Assembly (NCBI RefSeq): GCF_014646075.1 | Contig: NZ_BMMT01000001.1 | Coordinates: forward strand, 459,930 to 523,929 | Length of the DNA stretch: 64,000 nt | Source of the DNA: Saccharopolyspora thermophila | Lineage (GTDB): Bacteria; Actinomycetota; Actinomycetes; Mycobacteriales; Pseudonocardiaceae | Direction: 5' to 3' | In this document: piece by piece, positions 27,266 through 36,738 of the stretch | Numbering within the stretch: position 1 is the first letter of the stretch | Layout of the letters: the number at the start of each line of letters is the position of its first letter | Program-made: the position numbers and the translations under genes | Notes under the pieces: generated by a model | Seen by the model: the letters and a program-made list of their open reading frames with translations, nothing else | Database searches by the model: none | What the model was told of the DNA's origin: nothing

Positions 27266-30213
27266 GGCTGCACCGGCTGGACGTGACGGCCTTCGGGCCG
27301 TACCGGGACCACCAGGTCGTCGACTTCGACGCGCTCGGCGCGGACGGGCTGTTCCTGCTGCACGGCGACACCGGCGCGGGCAAGACGACCCTGCTGGACG
27401 CGGTCGCCTTCGCGCTCTACGGCTCGGTGCCGGGCGCGCGCGGCGAGGTCAGGCGGCTGCGCTGCGACACGGCCGATCCGCAGACTCCCACCAAGGTCGT
27501 GCTGGAGCTGACGGTGCAGGGCCAGCGGCTGCGGCTGGAACGCAGCCCCGAGTACCAGCGGCCGAAGAAGCGCGGCGAGGGCTACACCACGCAGCCGGCG
27601 AAGGCGTCGCTGACCTGGCTCGGCGGCGCACCCACCGAACAGCCGCCGGCGGGCCTGACCCGCATCGACGAGGTCGGGCGCACCGTGCAGCGCCTGCTCG
27701 GCATGACCGTGGACCAGTTCTTCCAGGTGGTGATGCTGCCGCAGGGTGAGTTCGCCAGGTTCCTGCGCTCGGACACCGCGGAACGCGAACAGCTGCTGGA
27801 AAAGCTGTTCGGCACGCAGCGGTTCGGTGAGGTGGAGCGGTGGTTCGTCGAGCGCCGCCGGGAGCGCGGCCGGGCGGTGGAGGCCCGAACGCAGCGGGTG
27901 CGGGAACTGCTCGCGCGGGTCTCGCAGGTCTGCGGGGCCGAACCGGCGGAGGGCGCCAACCACCAGGACTGGCTGGCGGACGTCGAGAAACGCGCGCTGC
28001 GCGACCTGGAAGGCGCGCAGGCCGAGCAGTCCCGCCTGCGCCGGGAGCGCGAGGCGGCGGAGGCCGCGTTGACCGAGCGCCGCGAGTTGGCGGCGAAGGT
28101 GCGTCGCGTGCGGCAGGCCAACGAAACGTTGGCGCAGCTCGCCGAACAGCAGGCCGAGCACGACGCGTGGCGGGCCGAACGCGAGGCGGCGCAGCGCGCG
28201 GTCCCGGTGCTGTCCGCGCACCGAGCGGCCCGGCGGGCCGAACAGGACCGCGACAGGGCGCGCGCGGATCTCGCCGAAGCCGCGGCGCGGTGTGAGGTGG
28301 ACGCCGAGGCGCCGCTGGCGGAGCTGCGCGCCCTGGCCGGGGCCCGGCGGGAGGAGGCGGGCGGGCTTGCCAGCCTGATTCCCGAGGCGCAGCAACAGCA
28401 ATCCGACCGGCGTCGGGTCGCCGAGCTGGCCGCCCGGATCGCCGAGGACGAACGCCGGGAAGCCGAACTCGTCGCGCAGCAGGCCAGCCTGCCCGAGCGC
28501 ATCACGGCCGCCCGGCAGCGGGTCGAGGAAGCCAGGCACGCCGAACTCAGGCTGGAAACGGTGCGAGCCCGCGGCACCGAGGTCGCGGGGCTACTGCGCA
28601 TCGCCCGGGACATCCCCGGCGCGCAGCAGGACGTGGCCGCCGCGACCACCCGAGCGCACCAAGCCGTCGACGCCCACCAGCAGGCTCGCGACCGGCTGCA
28701 GGACCTCCGCGCGCGGCGGCTCGCCGGGATGGCCGCCGAACTCGCGGCCCGGCTCACCCCCGGACAGCCGTGCCCGGTGTGCGGATCGGCCGAACACCCC
28801 GCCCCCGGCGAACCCGTCGATGACCAGGTCCGCGCCGAGGACGAGGAGAACGCGCAGGCCGCGGAACAGCGCGCGCACGCGCGCCGCGACAGGGCCATCG
28901 CGCAAGCCCAGCGGGCGCAACAACACCTCGAGGAACTCATCGAGCGCCTCGGCGACCACACCGAACCCGAACTCGCCGCCGAACTCGACGAACTCCGCGC
29001 CGAACGCGACACCCTGGAGAACACCGCAGCGCAGCTCCAGCAGCGCACGGCCGAGTTGGCCGAACTGGAGGCGTCCACGCAACGCCTGACCAACCAGCTC
29101 TCCGAGCTGCGGACCCGCATCGCCGCCGCCCGCAGCGAACACGCCGCACTGGTGACCACAGTGGACCAGCGCCAAGCGCGGCTGCGTGACGGCTGCGGCG
29201 AGTTCGACAGCATCGAACAACGCCGCGCCCACCTCCTTGACCTCGCCACCCGTATCGAACGCCTGGTGACCGCCCGCATCGCCCTCGACGACGCGGAACG
29301 CCACCTGGCCGACCAGCGCAACGCCGTCACCGAAGCCGCCGCCGAAGCGGGCTTCGACTCGGTCGACGCCGCGCTTGCCGCCGAGCGCAGCGAGGAACGG
29401 CGCAACGAGCTCGCCGCGGCCCTGGCTGAGGTCGAGCAACGCGCCGCGGGTGCCCGCGCGGCGCTCGCGAGCCCCGAGTTGTCCGGCGTCGACGCTGATA
29501 CCGAGATCGGCCTCGAAGAGGCCACCGAGGCGGCCACCGTCGCGCGCGAAGCCGCGGAGCGTGCGGCAGCGCTGGCGCACCGCGCCGAGCAGCGGCAGCG
29601 CGAGATCACGCAGCTCGCGGAGCGGCTGCGGGCCGAATGGGCGGAGCTGGGTCCGGCATTGGCGGAGTACGCCGAGCTGGAGGCGTTGGCGGACGTCGTC
29701 AACGGGCGCGGGCAGAACGCGCGCAGGATGTCGTTGCGCTCGTATGTGCTGGCGGCGCGGCTGGAGGAGGTGGCGATCGCGGCCACCCGGCGGTTGCAGC
29801 GGATGAGCGACGGCCGGTACTCGTTCGTGCACTCGGATGCGGCCGGGGCGCGCGGCACCCGCGGCGGTCTCGGCCTCGACGTGCTCGACGACTACTCCGG
29901 GAAGGTTCGCCCGGCCAAGACGCTGTCCGGCGGCGAGTCGTTCCTCGCCTCGCTGTCGCTGGCGCTCGGCCTGGCCGACGTGGTGGCCGCGGAGACCGGC
30001 GGTGCGCTGCTGGACACCCTGTTCATCGACGAGGGTTTCGGCACGCTCGACTCGGACACCCTCGACATGGTGATGGACACCCTCGACGACCTGCGTGCCG
30101 GGGGCCGGGTGGTGGGCCTGGTGTCGCACGTGGAGGAGATGCGCCAGCGGATCACGGTGCGCCTGCGCGTCCGCAGGTCCCGAACGGGCTCCACCCTGGA
30201 ACTCCAGACCTGA
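27262..30213 (+). CDS. sbcC: Nuclease SbcCD subunit C (Rad50-type SMC ATPase)
   Basis: This 983-residue ATPase has Walker A GDTGAGKTT in the N-terminal lobe, two long coiled-coil arms and a central zinc hook CPVC near residues 504-507. The C-terminal lobe carries the signature LSGGESFLASLSLALGLAD and Walker B TLFIDEGFG. It is the partner of the upstream sbcD product in double-strand-break and hairpin processing. Confidence 0.95.
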   Translation: MRLHRLDVTAFGPYRDHQVVDFDALGADGLFLLHGDTGAGKTTLLDAVAFALYGSVPGARGEVRRLRCDTADPQTPTKVVLELTVQGQRLRLERSPEYQRPKKRGEGYTTQPAKASLTWLGGAPTEQPPAGLTRIDEVGRTVQRLLGMTVDQFFQVVMLPQGEFARFLRSDTAEREQLLEKLFGTQRFGEVERWFVERRRERGRAVEARTQRVRELLARVSQVCGAEPAEGANHQDWLADVEKRALRDLEGAQAEQSRLRREREAAEAALTERRELAAKVRRVRQANETLAQLAEQQAEHDAWRAEREAAQRAVPVLSAHRAARRAEQDRDRARADLAEAAARCEVDAEAPLAELRALAGARREEAGGLASLIPEAQQQQSDRRRVAELAARIAEDERREAELVAQQASLPERITAARQRVEEARHAELRLETVRARGTEVAGLLRIARDIPGAQQDVAAATTRAHQAVDAHQQARDRLQDLRARRLAGMAAELAARLTPGQPCPVCGSAEHPAPGEPVDDQVRAEDEENAQAAEQRAHARRDRAIAQAQRAQQHLEELIERLGDHTEPELAAELDELRAERDTLENTAAQLQQRTAELAELEASTQRLTNQLSELRTRIAAARSEHAALVTTVDQRQARLRDGCGEFDSIEQRRAHLLDLATRIERLVTARIALDDAERHLADQRNAVTEAAAEAGFDSVDAALAAERSEERRNELAAALAEVEQRAAGARAALASPELSGVDADTEIGLEEATEAATVAREAAERAAALAHRAEQRQREITQLAERLRAEWAELGPALAEYAELEALADVVNGRGQNARRMSLRSYVLAARLEEVAIAATRRLQRMSDGRYSFVHSDAAGARGTRGGLGLDVLDDYSGKVRPAKTLSGGESFLASLSLALGLADVVAAETGGALLDTLFIDEGFGTLDSDTLDMVMDTLDDLRAGGRVVGLVSHVEEMRQRITVRLRVRRSRTGSTLELQT

Positions 30214-30294
30214 CTCATGGCACGGGGAGCACCCCGTTCGGCACCAGGGTGACACCCGCGCAACCGCGTCGAGTTCGCCCCGGTCGGAAAGTGT

Positions 30295-30801
30295 TCAGGT
30301 GCCGGGGTTGCGGCTCTCGTGGTTGAGGAGCCAGCGCTTGACCGGCAGGCCCCAGCGGAAGCCGCCCAGCGAGCCGTCGCTGCGGAGGACCCGGTGACAC
30401 GGCACGAAGAGCGCGGCGGCGTTGCGGGCACAGGCCGATGCCGCGGCTCGGACCGCGTTCGGGCGTCCCGCCAGGGCCGCGAACTCGGTGTAGCTCACCG
30501 GTTCCCCGGCCGGAACCTTGCGCAGCACCTCCCATGCGTGCTCGAGGAACGGGCCCGCGCACTGCCGCACCGGGATGGCGTCGATGACATGCAGGTCCCC
30601 GTCGTGGTAGGCGCGGATCGCGCGCGTGACCTCGCCGAGGTCGGCGGCCTCGGTCGGCGGTTCGGACAGCAGCTTCGGGGACACCTGCGGCAGCAGCTCG
30701 TCGAGCCGCGCGGTCCAGCCGGAGGCGAGCACCGCGCCGTCGGAGTCGACGACGGCGGTGAACGGTCCCGCCGGTGTGTCCACAGTAGACAATTTGGTCA
30801 T
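30295..30801 (-). CDS. ogt: Methylated-DNA-protein-cysteine methyltransferase
   Basis: This 168-residue suicide repair protein removes alkyl groups from O6-alkylguanine. The acceptor cysteine is C135 in the PCHRV motif, with the helix-turn-helix RPNAVRAAASACARN upstream. The ATG at 30801 gives MTKLSTVDTPAGPF, a typical Ogt start. It lies 86 bp downstream of the ada-alkA gene on the same strand, so the pair forms an alkylation-damage unit. Confidence 0.94.
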   Translation of the reverse strand: MTKLSTVDTPAGPFTAVVDSDGAVLASGWTARLDELLPQVSPKLLSEPPTEAADLGEVTRAIRAYHDGDLHVIDAIPVRQCAGPFLEHAWEVLRKVPAGEPVSYTEFAALAGRPNAVRAAASACARNAAALFVPCHRVLRSDGSLGGFRWGLPVKRWLLNHESRNPGT

Positions 30802-30887
30802 GGTTGGCTCCAGTTCTGCGACGAAGTCGTGACGGCGACGTGATGCGGACCCGTGGCGCAGCGCACCGGGCCCACCCCGCTCACCTC

Positions 30888-32363
30888 CTAGGCGGCTTGC
30901 TGCTGCGACACACCGTTCGCGGCGGCTTCCCACAGCAGCACCCCGGCGTAGGAGCGCCACGGGCTCCACCGCCGGGCGTGCGATTCGATCGTGGCCGGGT
31001 GCTCGGACAGGCCGAGCACCGCGGCACCGCGGCGTAACGCGAGGTCACCGGTGAGCAGCACGTCCGGCGAGCCCAGCACGCGCATCGCGACGTAGCTCGA
31101 CGTCCACGGGCCGATGCCCCGAAGCCGCTCCAGGTCGGCCCGCAGCTCGGCCTCGTCCCGGCCGGGGTGCAGCGCTAGCCGCCCCTCGGCCACGGCCGTC
31201 GCGACGTCGCGCACGGTCTCCGCCCGCCGCCGCGGACCGGGCAGCGCCTCCACCGCGTGCTCGGCGAGCACCTCGGCCGTCGGGAACAGCGTCGTCACGG
31301 TGCCGTCGGGATGGGGCAGCGGCTCGCCCAGCGCCGTGACCAGCCGCTCGGTGGTCTTCCGTGCCGCCGCGACGGAGATCTGCTGGCCGATCACGGCCCG
31401 CACCAGGTTTTCCAGGCCGTCCACGCTGCCCGGCAGCCGCACGCCCGGCGACCGGGTGACGGCCGGCCGCAGCACGGAATCCGCGCCCAGCACGTCCGAG
31501 ATCGCCACCGGATCGGCGTCGAGGTCGAGCAGGCGGCGCAGCCGGGCCACCGCGCTGCCCAGGTCGCGCATGTCGGTCAGCCGCAGCGTGCACGCCACGT
31601 GCTTCTCCCCGGTGCGCACGGTGGCGACACCGGTCCCGTACGGCAACCGGAGGGCCCGGGTGTACTGGTCCGGCCCGGCGTTCTCCAGCCCCGCCAACGC
31701 GCGCTGCCCGAGGAACCGCAGCACCGCGGCCACGTCGCAGGGCGCACGGAACGGCAGGCGCAGGTGGACCGCACCGGCGCCGCTCGGGACACCGGTTCGG
31801 CGCTGGGCGCGGGCGCGCATCTCGGTCGGCGTGGACCCGAAGATCTCCCGCATGGTGTCGTTGAACTGCCGCAGGCTGGAGAACCCGGCGGCGAACGCGA
31901 CATCACTGAACGCGATGCCGGTCGTCTCGATCAGCAGCCGCGCCGAGTGCGCCCGGTGCGCCCGCGCCAGCCCGAGTGGCCCGGCGCCGAGTTCGGCGGT
32001 GAGCACCCTGGTCAGGTGCCGCGTCGAGTAGCCGAGCTGCTTGGCCAGCCCGCGCACTCCGCAGCGGTCCACCACACCGTCGCTGATCAGGCGCATTGCC
32101 CGCCCGGCCAGGTCGGCGCGCAGGTTCCACTCCGGCGAGCCGGGCACCGCGTCCGGCAGACACCGGCGGCACGCCCGGTAGCCCGCGGCCTGCGCGGCGG
32201 CGGCCGTCGGGAAGAACACACTGTTGGCTGGTTTCGGCGTGCGCGCGGGGCAGGACGGGCGGCAGTAGATGCCGGTCGAGCGCACCGCGTGGACGAAGCA
32301 CCCGTCGAACCGCGCGTCGCGCGACGCCACGGCCCGGAGTGCTTCTTCCGTTCCCACCAACAT
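30888..32363 (-). CDS. alkA: Ada-AlkA fusion: methyl-phosphotriester sensor and 3-methyladenine glycosylase
   Basis: This 491-residue protein starts with an Ada zinc domain holding four cysteines, C34 and C38 (YCRPSC) and C65 and C68 (CRRC). An AraC-type HTH follows (about residues 90-185), then an AlkA N-domain and an HhH-GPD glycosylase (LRGIGPWTSSYVAM) with probable catalytic D440. The first part senses methylated DNA phosphates and activates transcription; the last excises alkylated bases. The same fusion with neighbouring ogt is found in mycobacteria. Confidence 0.94.
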   Translation of the reverse strand: MLVGTEEALRAVASRDARFDGCFVHAVRSTGIYCRPSCPARTPKPANSVFFPTAAAAQAAGYRACRRCLPDAVPGSPEWNLRADLAGRAMRLISDGVVDRCGVRGLAKQLGYSTRHLTRVLTAELGAGPLGLARAHRAHSARLLIETTGIAFSDVAFAAGFSSLRQFNDTMREIFGSTPTEMRARAQRRTGVPSGAGAVHLRLPFRAPCDVAAVLRFLGQRALAGLENAGPDQYTRALRLPYGTGVATVRTGEKHVACTLRLTDMRDLGSAVARLRRLLDLDADPVAISDVLGADSVLRPAVTRSPGVRLPGSVDGLENLVRAVIGQQISVAAARKTTERLVTALGEPLPHPDGTVTTLFPTAEVLAEHAVEALPGPRRRAETVRDVATAVAEGRLALHPGRDEAELRADLERLRGIGPWTSSYVAMRVLGSPDVLLTGDLALRRGAAVLGLSEHPATIESHARRWSPWRSYAGVLLWEAAANGVSQQQAA

Positions 32364-32559
32364 GGCTTCGATCCTGCCAGCGGCGCAGGGCCCTTACTAG
32401 CGGGAATCGGACGCGCTGATGAACCCCGTCGCGTGGGCGAACACGACGGCTGCGTGCGCTCCCGTGCGCCCGAGCGTGGCGGTACCGATGTGGTTGGCCA
32501 GGAGGGCGACGGCTGACCGGCGGCGATGCCGGTGCAAGCGAGCCCCTAGACTTCGGGGT

Positions 32560-33639
32560 GTGAGTCTCACCCTCGGCATCGTCGGGCTGCCCAACGTCGG
32601 CAAGTCCACCCTGTTCAACGCGCTGACCAGCAACGACGCGCTCGCGGCGAACTACCCGTTCGCCACCATCGAGCCGAACGTGGGCGTGGTTCCGCTGCCG
32701 GACGAGCGGCTGGACAAGCTCGCCGAGCTGTTCGGCTCGGCGAAGGTGGTGCCCGCCACGGTGTCGTTCGTCGACATCGCCGGCCTGGTCAAGGGCGCCT
32801 CCGAGGGGCAGGGCCTGGGTAACAAGTTCCTCGCCAACATCCGCGAGGCCGACGCGATCTGCCAGGTCATCCGCGTCTTCGACGACCCCGACGTGGTGCA
32901 CGTCGACGGCCGGGTGGACCCGGCCGCGGACATCGAGACGATCAACACCGAGCTCATCCTGGCCGATCTGCAGACCCTGGAGAAGGCGCTGCCGCGGCTG
33001 GAGAAGGAAGCCCGCACCCACAAGGACAAGCGCCCGGCGCTGGAGGTCGCCCAGCAGGCCAAGGAGGTCCTCGACTCCGGCCGCACCCTGTTCGCCGCGG
33101 GCCTGGGCAGGGACGTGCCGGAGCTGCGCGAGCTCAACCTGCTGACCACCAAGCCGTTCCTGTACGTCTTCAACGCCGACGAGGGTGTGCTCGCCGACGA
33201 GACCCGGCAGAAGGAGCTGCGGGAACTGGTCGCCCCCGGCGACGCGGTGTTCCTGGACGCCAAGGTGGAGGCGGAGCTCAAGGAACTCGACGAGGAGTCC
33301 CAGCGCGAACTGCTGGAGTCGATCGGCCAGCCGGAACCGGGCCTGCACGCGCTGGCCCGTGCGGGCTTCCACACCCTCGGTCTGCAGACGTACCTGACGG
33401 CGGGCCCGAAGGAGGCCCGCGCCTGGACCATCCGCCGCGGCTGGACGGCCCCGCAGGCCGCAGGCGTGATCCACACCGACTTCCAACGCGGCTTCATCAA
33501 AGCGGAGATCGTCTCCTACGAGGACCTGATCGCAGCGGGCTCGATGGCGGAAGCCAGAGCAGCCGGCAAGGTCCGCATGGAAGGCAAGGACTACGTCATG
33601 GCCGACGGCGACGTGGTGGAGTTCCGCTTCAACGTGTGA
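32560..33639 (+). CDS. ychF: Redox-regulated ATPase/GTPase YchF
   Basis: This 359-residue TRAFAC-class P-loop protein has G1 GLPNVGKST at residues 9-17, switch regions around VDIAGLVKGAS, an NADE specificity motif variant and a C-terminal TGS-like domain ending YVMADGDVVEFRFNV. It starts at a GTG (32560). It hydrolyses ATP in preference to GTP and associates with ribosomes. Its stop directly abuts the stop of the convergent Uma2 gene, with no gap. Confidence 0.95.
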   Translation: MSLTLGIVGLPNVGKSTLFNALTSNDALAANYPFATIEPNVGVVPLPDERLDKLAELFGSAKVVPATVSFVDIAGLVKGASEGQGLGNKFLANIREADAICQVIRVFDDPDVVHVDGRVDPAADIETINTELILADLQTLEKALPRLEKEARTHKDKRPALEVAQQAKEVLDSGRTLFAAGLGRDVPELRELNLLTTKPFLYVFNADEGVLADETRQKELRELVAPGDAVFLDAKVEAELKELDEESQRELLESIGQPEPGLHALARAGFHTLGLQTYLTAGPKEARAWTIRRGWTAPQAAGVIHTDFQRGFIKAEIVSYEDLIAAGSMAEARAAGKVRMEGKDYVMADGDVVEFRFNV

Positions 33640-34218
33640 TCAGCGGCGGGGTGGGGTGAGCCTGGTCAGGTCGATGCTGATCTCGTACGGGACCGGGCGT
33701 TGCAGCAGGCCGCGGAAGATGCCCGTCGGCGCGTATGCGCCCGTAGGCTCGTCGAGTTCGTAGACGTGCACGACGGCCGCACTGTCCTCGTCCTCGATGC
33801 ACCAGTAGTGCCGGATGCCCGCCTCCGCGTACTTGCGGAGTTTGACCGTGCGGTCGCGGTGGGCGGACTCCGGCGAGACCACCTCCACGACGAGCAACAC
33901 GTCCGCTGGCTCGTACCAGGTGCGGTCGGGGTCGAACGGGGCCGTGGTCACCAGCAGATCGGGTTCCGGGCGGTTGCGCGCGTCGAGGCGGATCGTCATC
34001 TCGCGCTCGACCTCGACGCCCTCCGGGGCCTGTCGAGCTAGTTCCAGGGTGAGGCTGGTGACGACGCGGCCGTGCCACGACCGCTGGGGGGTCACCATGA
34101 AGACGAGGGCTCCGTCGATCAGCTCAGTGTGCCGAGGCGCCTCCGGGAGGCGGTCGAGATCCTCCGCGAACCAGCCTTCAGCGCGTGGCGGGCGCATCCA
34201 GTCGGGCAGCGTGGTCAT
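33640..34218 (-). CDS. Uma2-family (DUF820) putative restriction endonuclease
   Basis: This 192-residue protein has the PD-(D/E)XK-like core: D87 in RPEPDLLV, E112 in VVEVVSPES and a lysine pair at K126/K129 in VKLRKY. The family is common in actinobacteria and cyanobacteria and usually of unknown role. I chose ATG 34218 (MTTLPDW) over an upstream frame beginning at 34254 because the extension is not family-like. Confidence 0.88.
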   Translation of the reverse strand: MTTLPDWMRPPRAEGWFAEDLDRLPEAPRHTELIDGALVFMVTPQRSWHGRVVTSLTLELARQAPEGVEVEREMTIRLDARNRPEPDLLVTTAPFDPDRTWYEPADVLLVVEVVSPESAHRDRTVKLRKYAEAGIRHYWCIEDEDSAAVVHVYELDEPTGAYAPTGIFRGLLQRPVPYEISIDLTRLTPPRR

Positions 34219-34355
34219 GCAGCAACCGTAGCGAGCGGTTGTTGCTTCGGCCATCGCTCATCACGGCGGAGCACAGGCGGGCAGGCCCAGCTCCGTGAGA
34301 TGCGCGTCACGCGGCGTTGACTTTGACATCGGTGTCAGGCTCTGGCTTCGGCCGC

Positions 34356-34635
34356 ATGTCGAGTCGGGGAACGTGGGTTCTGGCGGCGCTGATGGGGTGC
34401 GTTTTCTCCGTCGGGTCCGCTGAGCACGCGGTGCTCGGGGTGTTGCCGGACATCGCCGGTGATCTCGGCGTGTCGGTCGGGACCGCTGGGTTGTTCATCA
34501 CCGGTGATGCACTGGCCGTCGCGCGGCGTGTGGATCGGTGGGCGGGTGCTGGACAGCGACGGCGCGGCGCTGTGGCTGGTGTAAATCGGGGCCGCCGCCG
34601 CGCTGCTGGCCCTGGTCGTCTCTTTCGGTACGAGG
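34356..34635 (+). pseudogene. Remnant of an MFS transporter with a large internal deletion
   Basis: From ATG 34356 the frame reads as an MFS N-terminus (transmembrane helix 1 then LPDIAGDLGVSVGTAGLFITGDALAV) and then breaks. In another frame, 34538-34630 reads as a transporter C-terminus (GRVLDSDGAALWLV, stop at 34581, then IGAAAALLALVVSF). A full transporter has about 400 residues, so the middle is gone. The next gene follows immediately. Confidence 0.65.
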
Positions 34636-34647
34636 AGAAGAAAGATC

Positions 34648-35403
34648 GTGTCACTGTCCGTTGAGGTGCGAGGATCCGGTCCCGGGCTGCTGCTCGCGCA
34701 CGGCGCCGGCGGGTCCACCGCGGCCAACTTCCCGTTCATTGACGAACTCGCCCTGCGGCACACCGTCGTCGCCCCCGACTACCCGGGATCGGGCCGGACG
34801 CCCGAGGCGCACGGGCCCCTCGACCTCGACCGGCTCGCGGACGACGTCGTGGCCGCCGCCGTCGACTCGGGCGTGGAGACCTTCGCCATTCTCGGCTACT
34901 CGATGGGCACGACGGTTGCGGTGCGCGCCGCGACGCGCCACCCCGACCGGGTCACCTCGCTGGTGCTCACCGCCGGTTTCGCCCACGCTGACCGGCACTT
35001 TCAGCTCACCCTGGAACTGTGGCGGCAGCTGCTGGACGACCCCGACCGATCCGCGCTGACCCGCTTCCTGCTGCTGAACTGCTTCAGCCCGGCCACCCTC
35101 AACTCCTTCGACGAGCCGGAGTGGGCGGAGCTGATCCGCGCCACCGCCGAAGGCGTTCCACCCGGCACCGCCGCCCAGGTGGACCTGCTGCGCACTGTGG
35201 ACGTTCGGGACGACCTGCCGCGGATCGCGGTGCCCACGCTGGTCATCGCCACCACGCAGGACACCCTGGTGCCGCCGCACAACTCCCGGGAACTGGCCGC
35301 GGCCATCCCCGGCGCGCGGCTGACCGAGGTCGACTCCGGTCACGTCATCGCCGTCGACAACCCGGGCCCGTGGCTGAAGGCCATTCAGGATTTCCTGGGC
35401 TGA
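34648..35403 (+). CDS. Alpha/beta hydrolase
   Basis: This 251-residue cytoplasmic hydrolase has an N-terminal LLLAHGAGG oxyanion segment and nucleophile S85 in GYSMGT. The acid and base appear in TTQDTLVPP and DSGHVIAVDNP. It starts at GTG 34648 with a GAGGAG ribosome site inside the 3' end of the MFS remnant. The gene may once have been cotranscribed with that transporter. The substrate is unknown. Confidence 0.85.
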   Translation: MSLSVEVRGSGPGLLLAHGAGGSTAANFPFIDELALRHTVVAPDYPGSGRTPEAHGPLDLDRLADDVVAAAVDSGVETFAILGYSMGTTVAVRAATRHPDRVTSLVLTAGFAHADRHFQLTLELWRQLLDDPDRSALTRFLLLNCFSPATLNSFDEPEWAELIRATAEGVPPGTAAQVDLLRTVDVRDDLPRIAVPTLVIATTQDTLVPPHNSRELAAAIPGARLTEVDSGHVIAVDNPGPWLKAIQDFLG

Positions 35404-35451
35404 GCAAGGGCGGCCGTGCGTCACCGCGACCCACGGCCGCCGGCTCACGGC

Positions 35452-36579
35452 CTACGGCAGGCGGCGGCCGGTGATCGTCTCGACGGCGCGGGCGATCTCG
35501 TCGTCGGTCAGGTCCGCACGAGCGGTCAGGCGCAGGCGGGAGGCGGCGTCGGGCACGGATGGTGGCCGGAAGCAGCCCACGACGACCCCGGCCGCGCGGC
35601 ACCGGGCCGCCCATGCCACGGCGTGGTCCGGAGATTCCGCGGGCAGTGACAGGACGGCGGCACCGGGTTCGCCGACCCGCGCACCGGCGCCGAGGAGTCC
35701 GTTGTGGAGCAACTTGGCGGCCTGCCGTACCCGGTGCGCGCGGTCGGGTTCGGTGCGCAGCACCGAAAGCGCCGCCAGCGCGGCACCCACGCTCGCCGGG
35801 GCCAGGCCCGTGTCGAAGATGAACGTGCGCGCCGTCTGCACGAGGTGCTGGATCACCCGGCGCGGCCCCAGGACCGCACCGCCCTGCGCGCCGAGGGACT
35901 TCGACAACGTCACGGTCACCACCACGTCCGCAGCGCCAGCCAGCCCGGCCGCGTGCAGCGCCCCGGCACCGCCGGGGCCGATCACGCCGAGCCCGTGCGC
36001 GTCGTCGACGAGCAGGGCCGCGCCCCGCTCCCGGCAGACCCGGTGCAGCCGGGTCAGCGGCGCGACATCCCCGTCCACCGAGAACACCGACTCGGTCACC
36101 ACCAGCGCGCGGCCGGTGAGCCGCTCCTGCACCGCGGCCGGGTCCAGGTGTGGCGCGACCACCGTGCGGGCGCGCGACAGGCGGCAGCCGTCGATCAGCG
36201 AGGCGTGGTTGTGCTGGTCGGAGACGATCAGCGTGTCGCGTTCGGTCAACGCCGTGACCGCCGCGAGGTTCGCGGTGTAGCCGGAGGAGAACACCAGCGC
36301 CGCCTCCGTGCCGCAGAAGTCGGCGAGCTGCTCCTCGAGCTCCCGGTGCAGCTCGGTGCTGCCGGTGACCAGGCGCGACCCCGTGGCACCCGCACCCCAA
36401 CGGCGGGCCGCCGCGGCCGCCGCCGCGGTCACCCGCGGGTCGCGGGCCAGGCCAAGGTAGTCGTTGCCGGCCAGATCCAGGGTGCGGTCGTCGCACCGCC
36501 GCGGCCGCAGGACGCGGGTCAGCCCGGCGCGGCGGCGCTCGTCCAGGCGCTGGTCGATCCAGTCGAAAGCCGAGGTCAT
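35452..36579 (-). CDS. bioF: 8-amino-7-oxononanoate synthase
   Basis: This 375-residue PLP-dependent enzyme condenses pimeloyl-ACP/CoA with L-alanine in biotin synthesis. Features are the LAGNDYLGL N-terminus, GATGSRLVTGS, the DDAHGLGVIG loop and the Schiff-base lysine in TVTLSKSLGAQGG (K227 from this start). ATG 36579 is preceded by GGGTGGGGCGC. A GTG three codons upstream has its ribosome site too close. It is divergent from bioA. Confidence 0.94.
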   Translation of the reverse strand: MTSAFDWIDQRLDERRRAGLTRVLRPRRCDDRTLDLAGNDYLGLARDPRVTAAAAAAARRWGAGATGSRLVTGSTELHRELEEQLADFCGTEAALVFSSGYTANLAAVTALTERDTLIVSDQHNHASLIDGCRLSRARTVVAPHLDPAAVQERLTGRALVVTESVFSVDGDVAPLTRLHRVCRERGAALLVDDAHGLGVIGPGGAGALHAAGLAGAADVVVTVTLSKSLGAQGGAVLGPRRVIQHLVQTARTFIFDTGLAPASVGAALAALSVLRTEPDRAHRVRQAAKLLHNGLLGAGARVGEPGAAVLSLPAESPDHAVAWAARCRAAGVVVGCFRPPSVPDAASRLRLTARADLTDDEIARAVETITGRRLP

Positions 36580-36686
36580 GCGCCCCACCCTGGCACGCGC
36601 CGACTCCGCCGATCACTGTCCGAAGTGAACAACGACCGCGTGTCGATGTTGTGCGCGGCGCCGGGTTCTGCCACCCGGTCAGGTTC

Positions 36687-36707
36687 CGACATGATCTCCA
36701 CATGTCG
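36687..36707. promoter_or_regulatory. Dyad operator candidate upstream of bioA
   Basis: CGACATG (36687-36693), a 7-nt spacer and CATGTCG (36701-36707) form a perfect 21-bp dyad ending 31 bp before the bioA start, in the bioF-bioA divergent region. It does not match the BirA, BioR or BioQ consensus that I know. The regulator is unknown. Confidence 0.45.
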
Positions 36708-36738
36708 TTGAAGCCGTTGCACCGCAAAGAAATTCGCG

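Noticed and set aside
27582-29858. A 758-codon open frame antisense to sbcC
   Set aside because: Ser/Arg/Ala repeats in this frame reflect the coiled-coil codons of sbcC on the other strand.
36589-36738. BioQ, BirA or BioR site in the bioF-bioA region
   Set aside because: I looked for TGAAC-N3-GTTAC, TTGTAA-type and TTAT-type sites and found none that match. Only the unrelated dyad at 36687 stands out.
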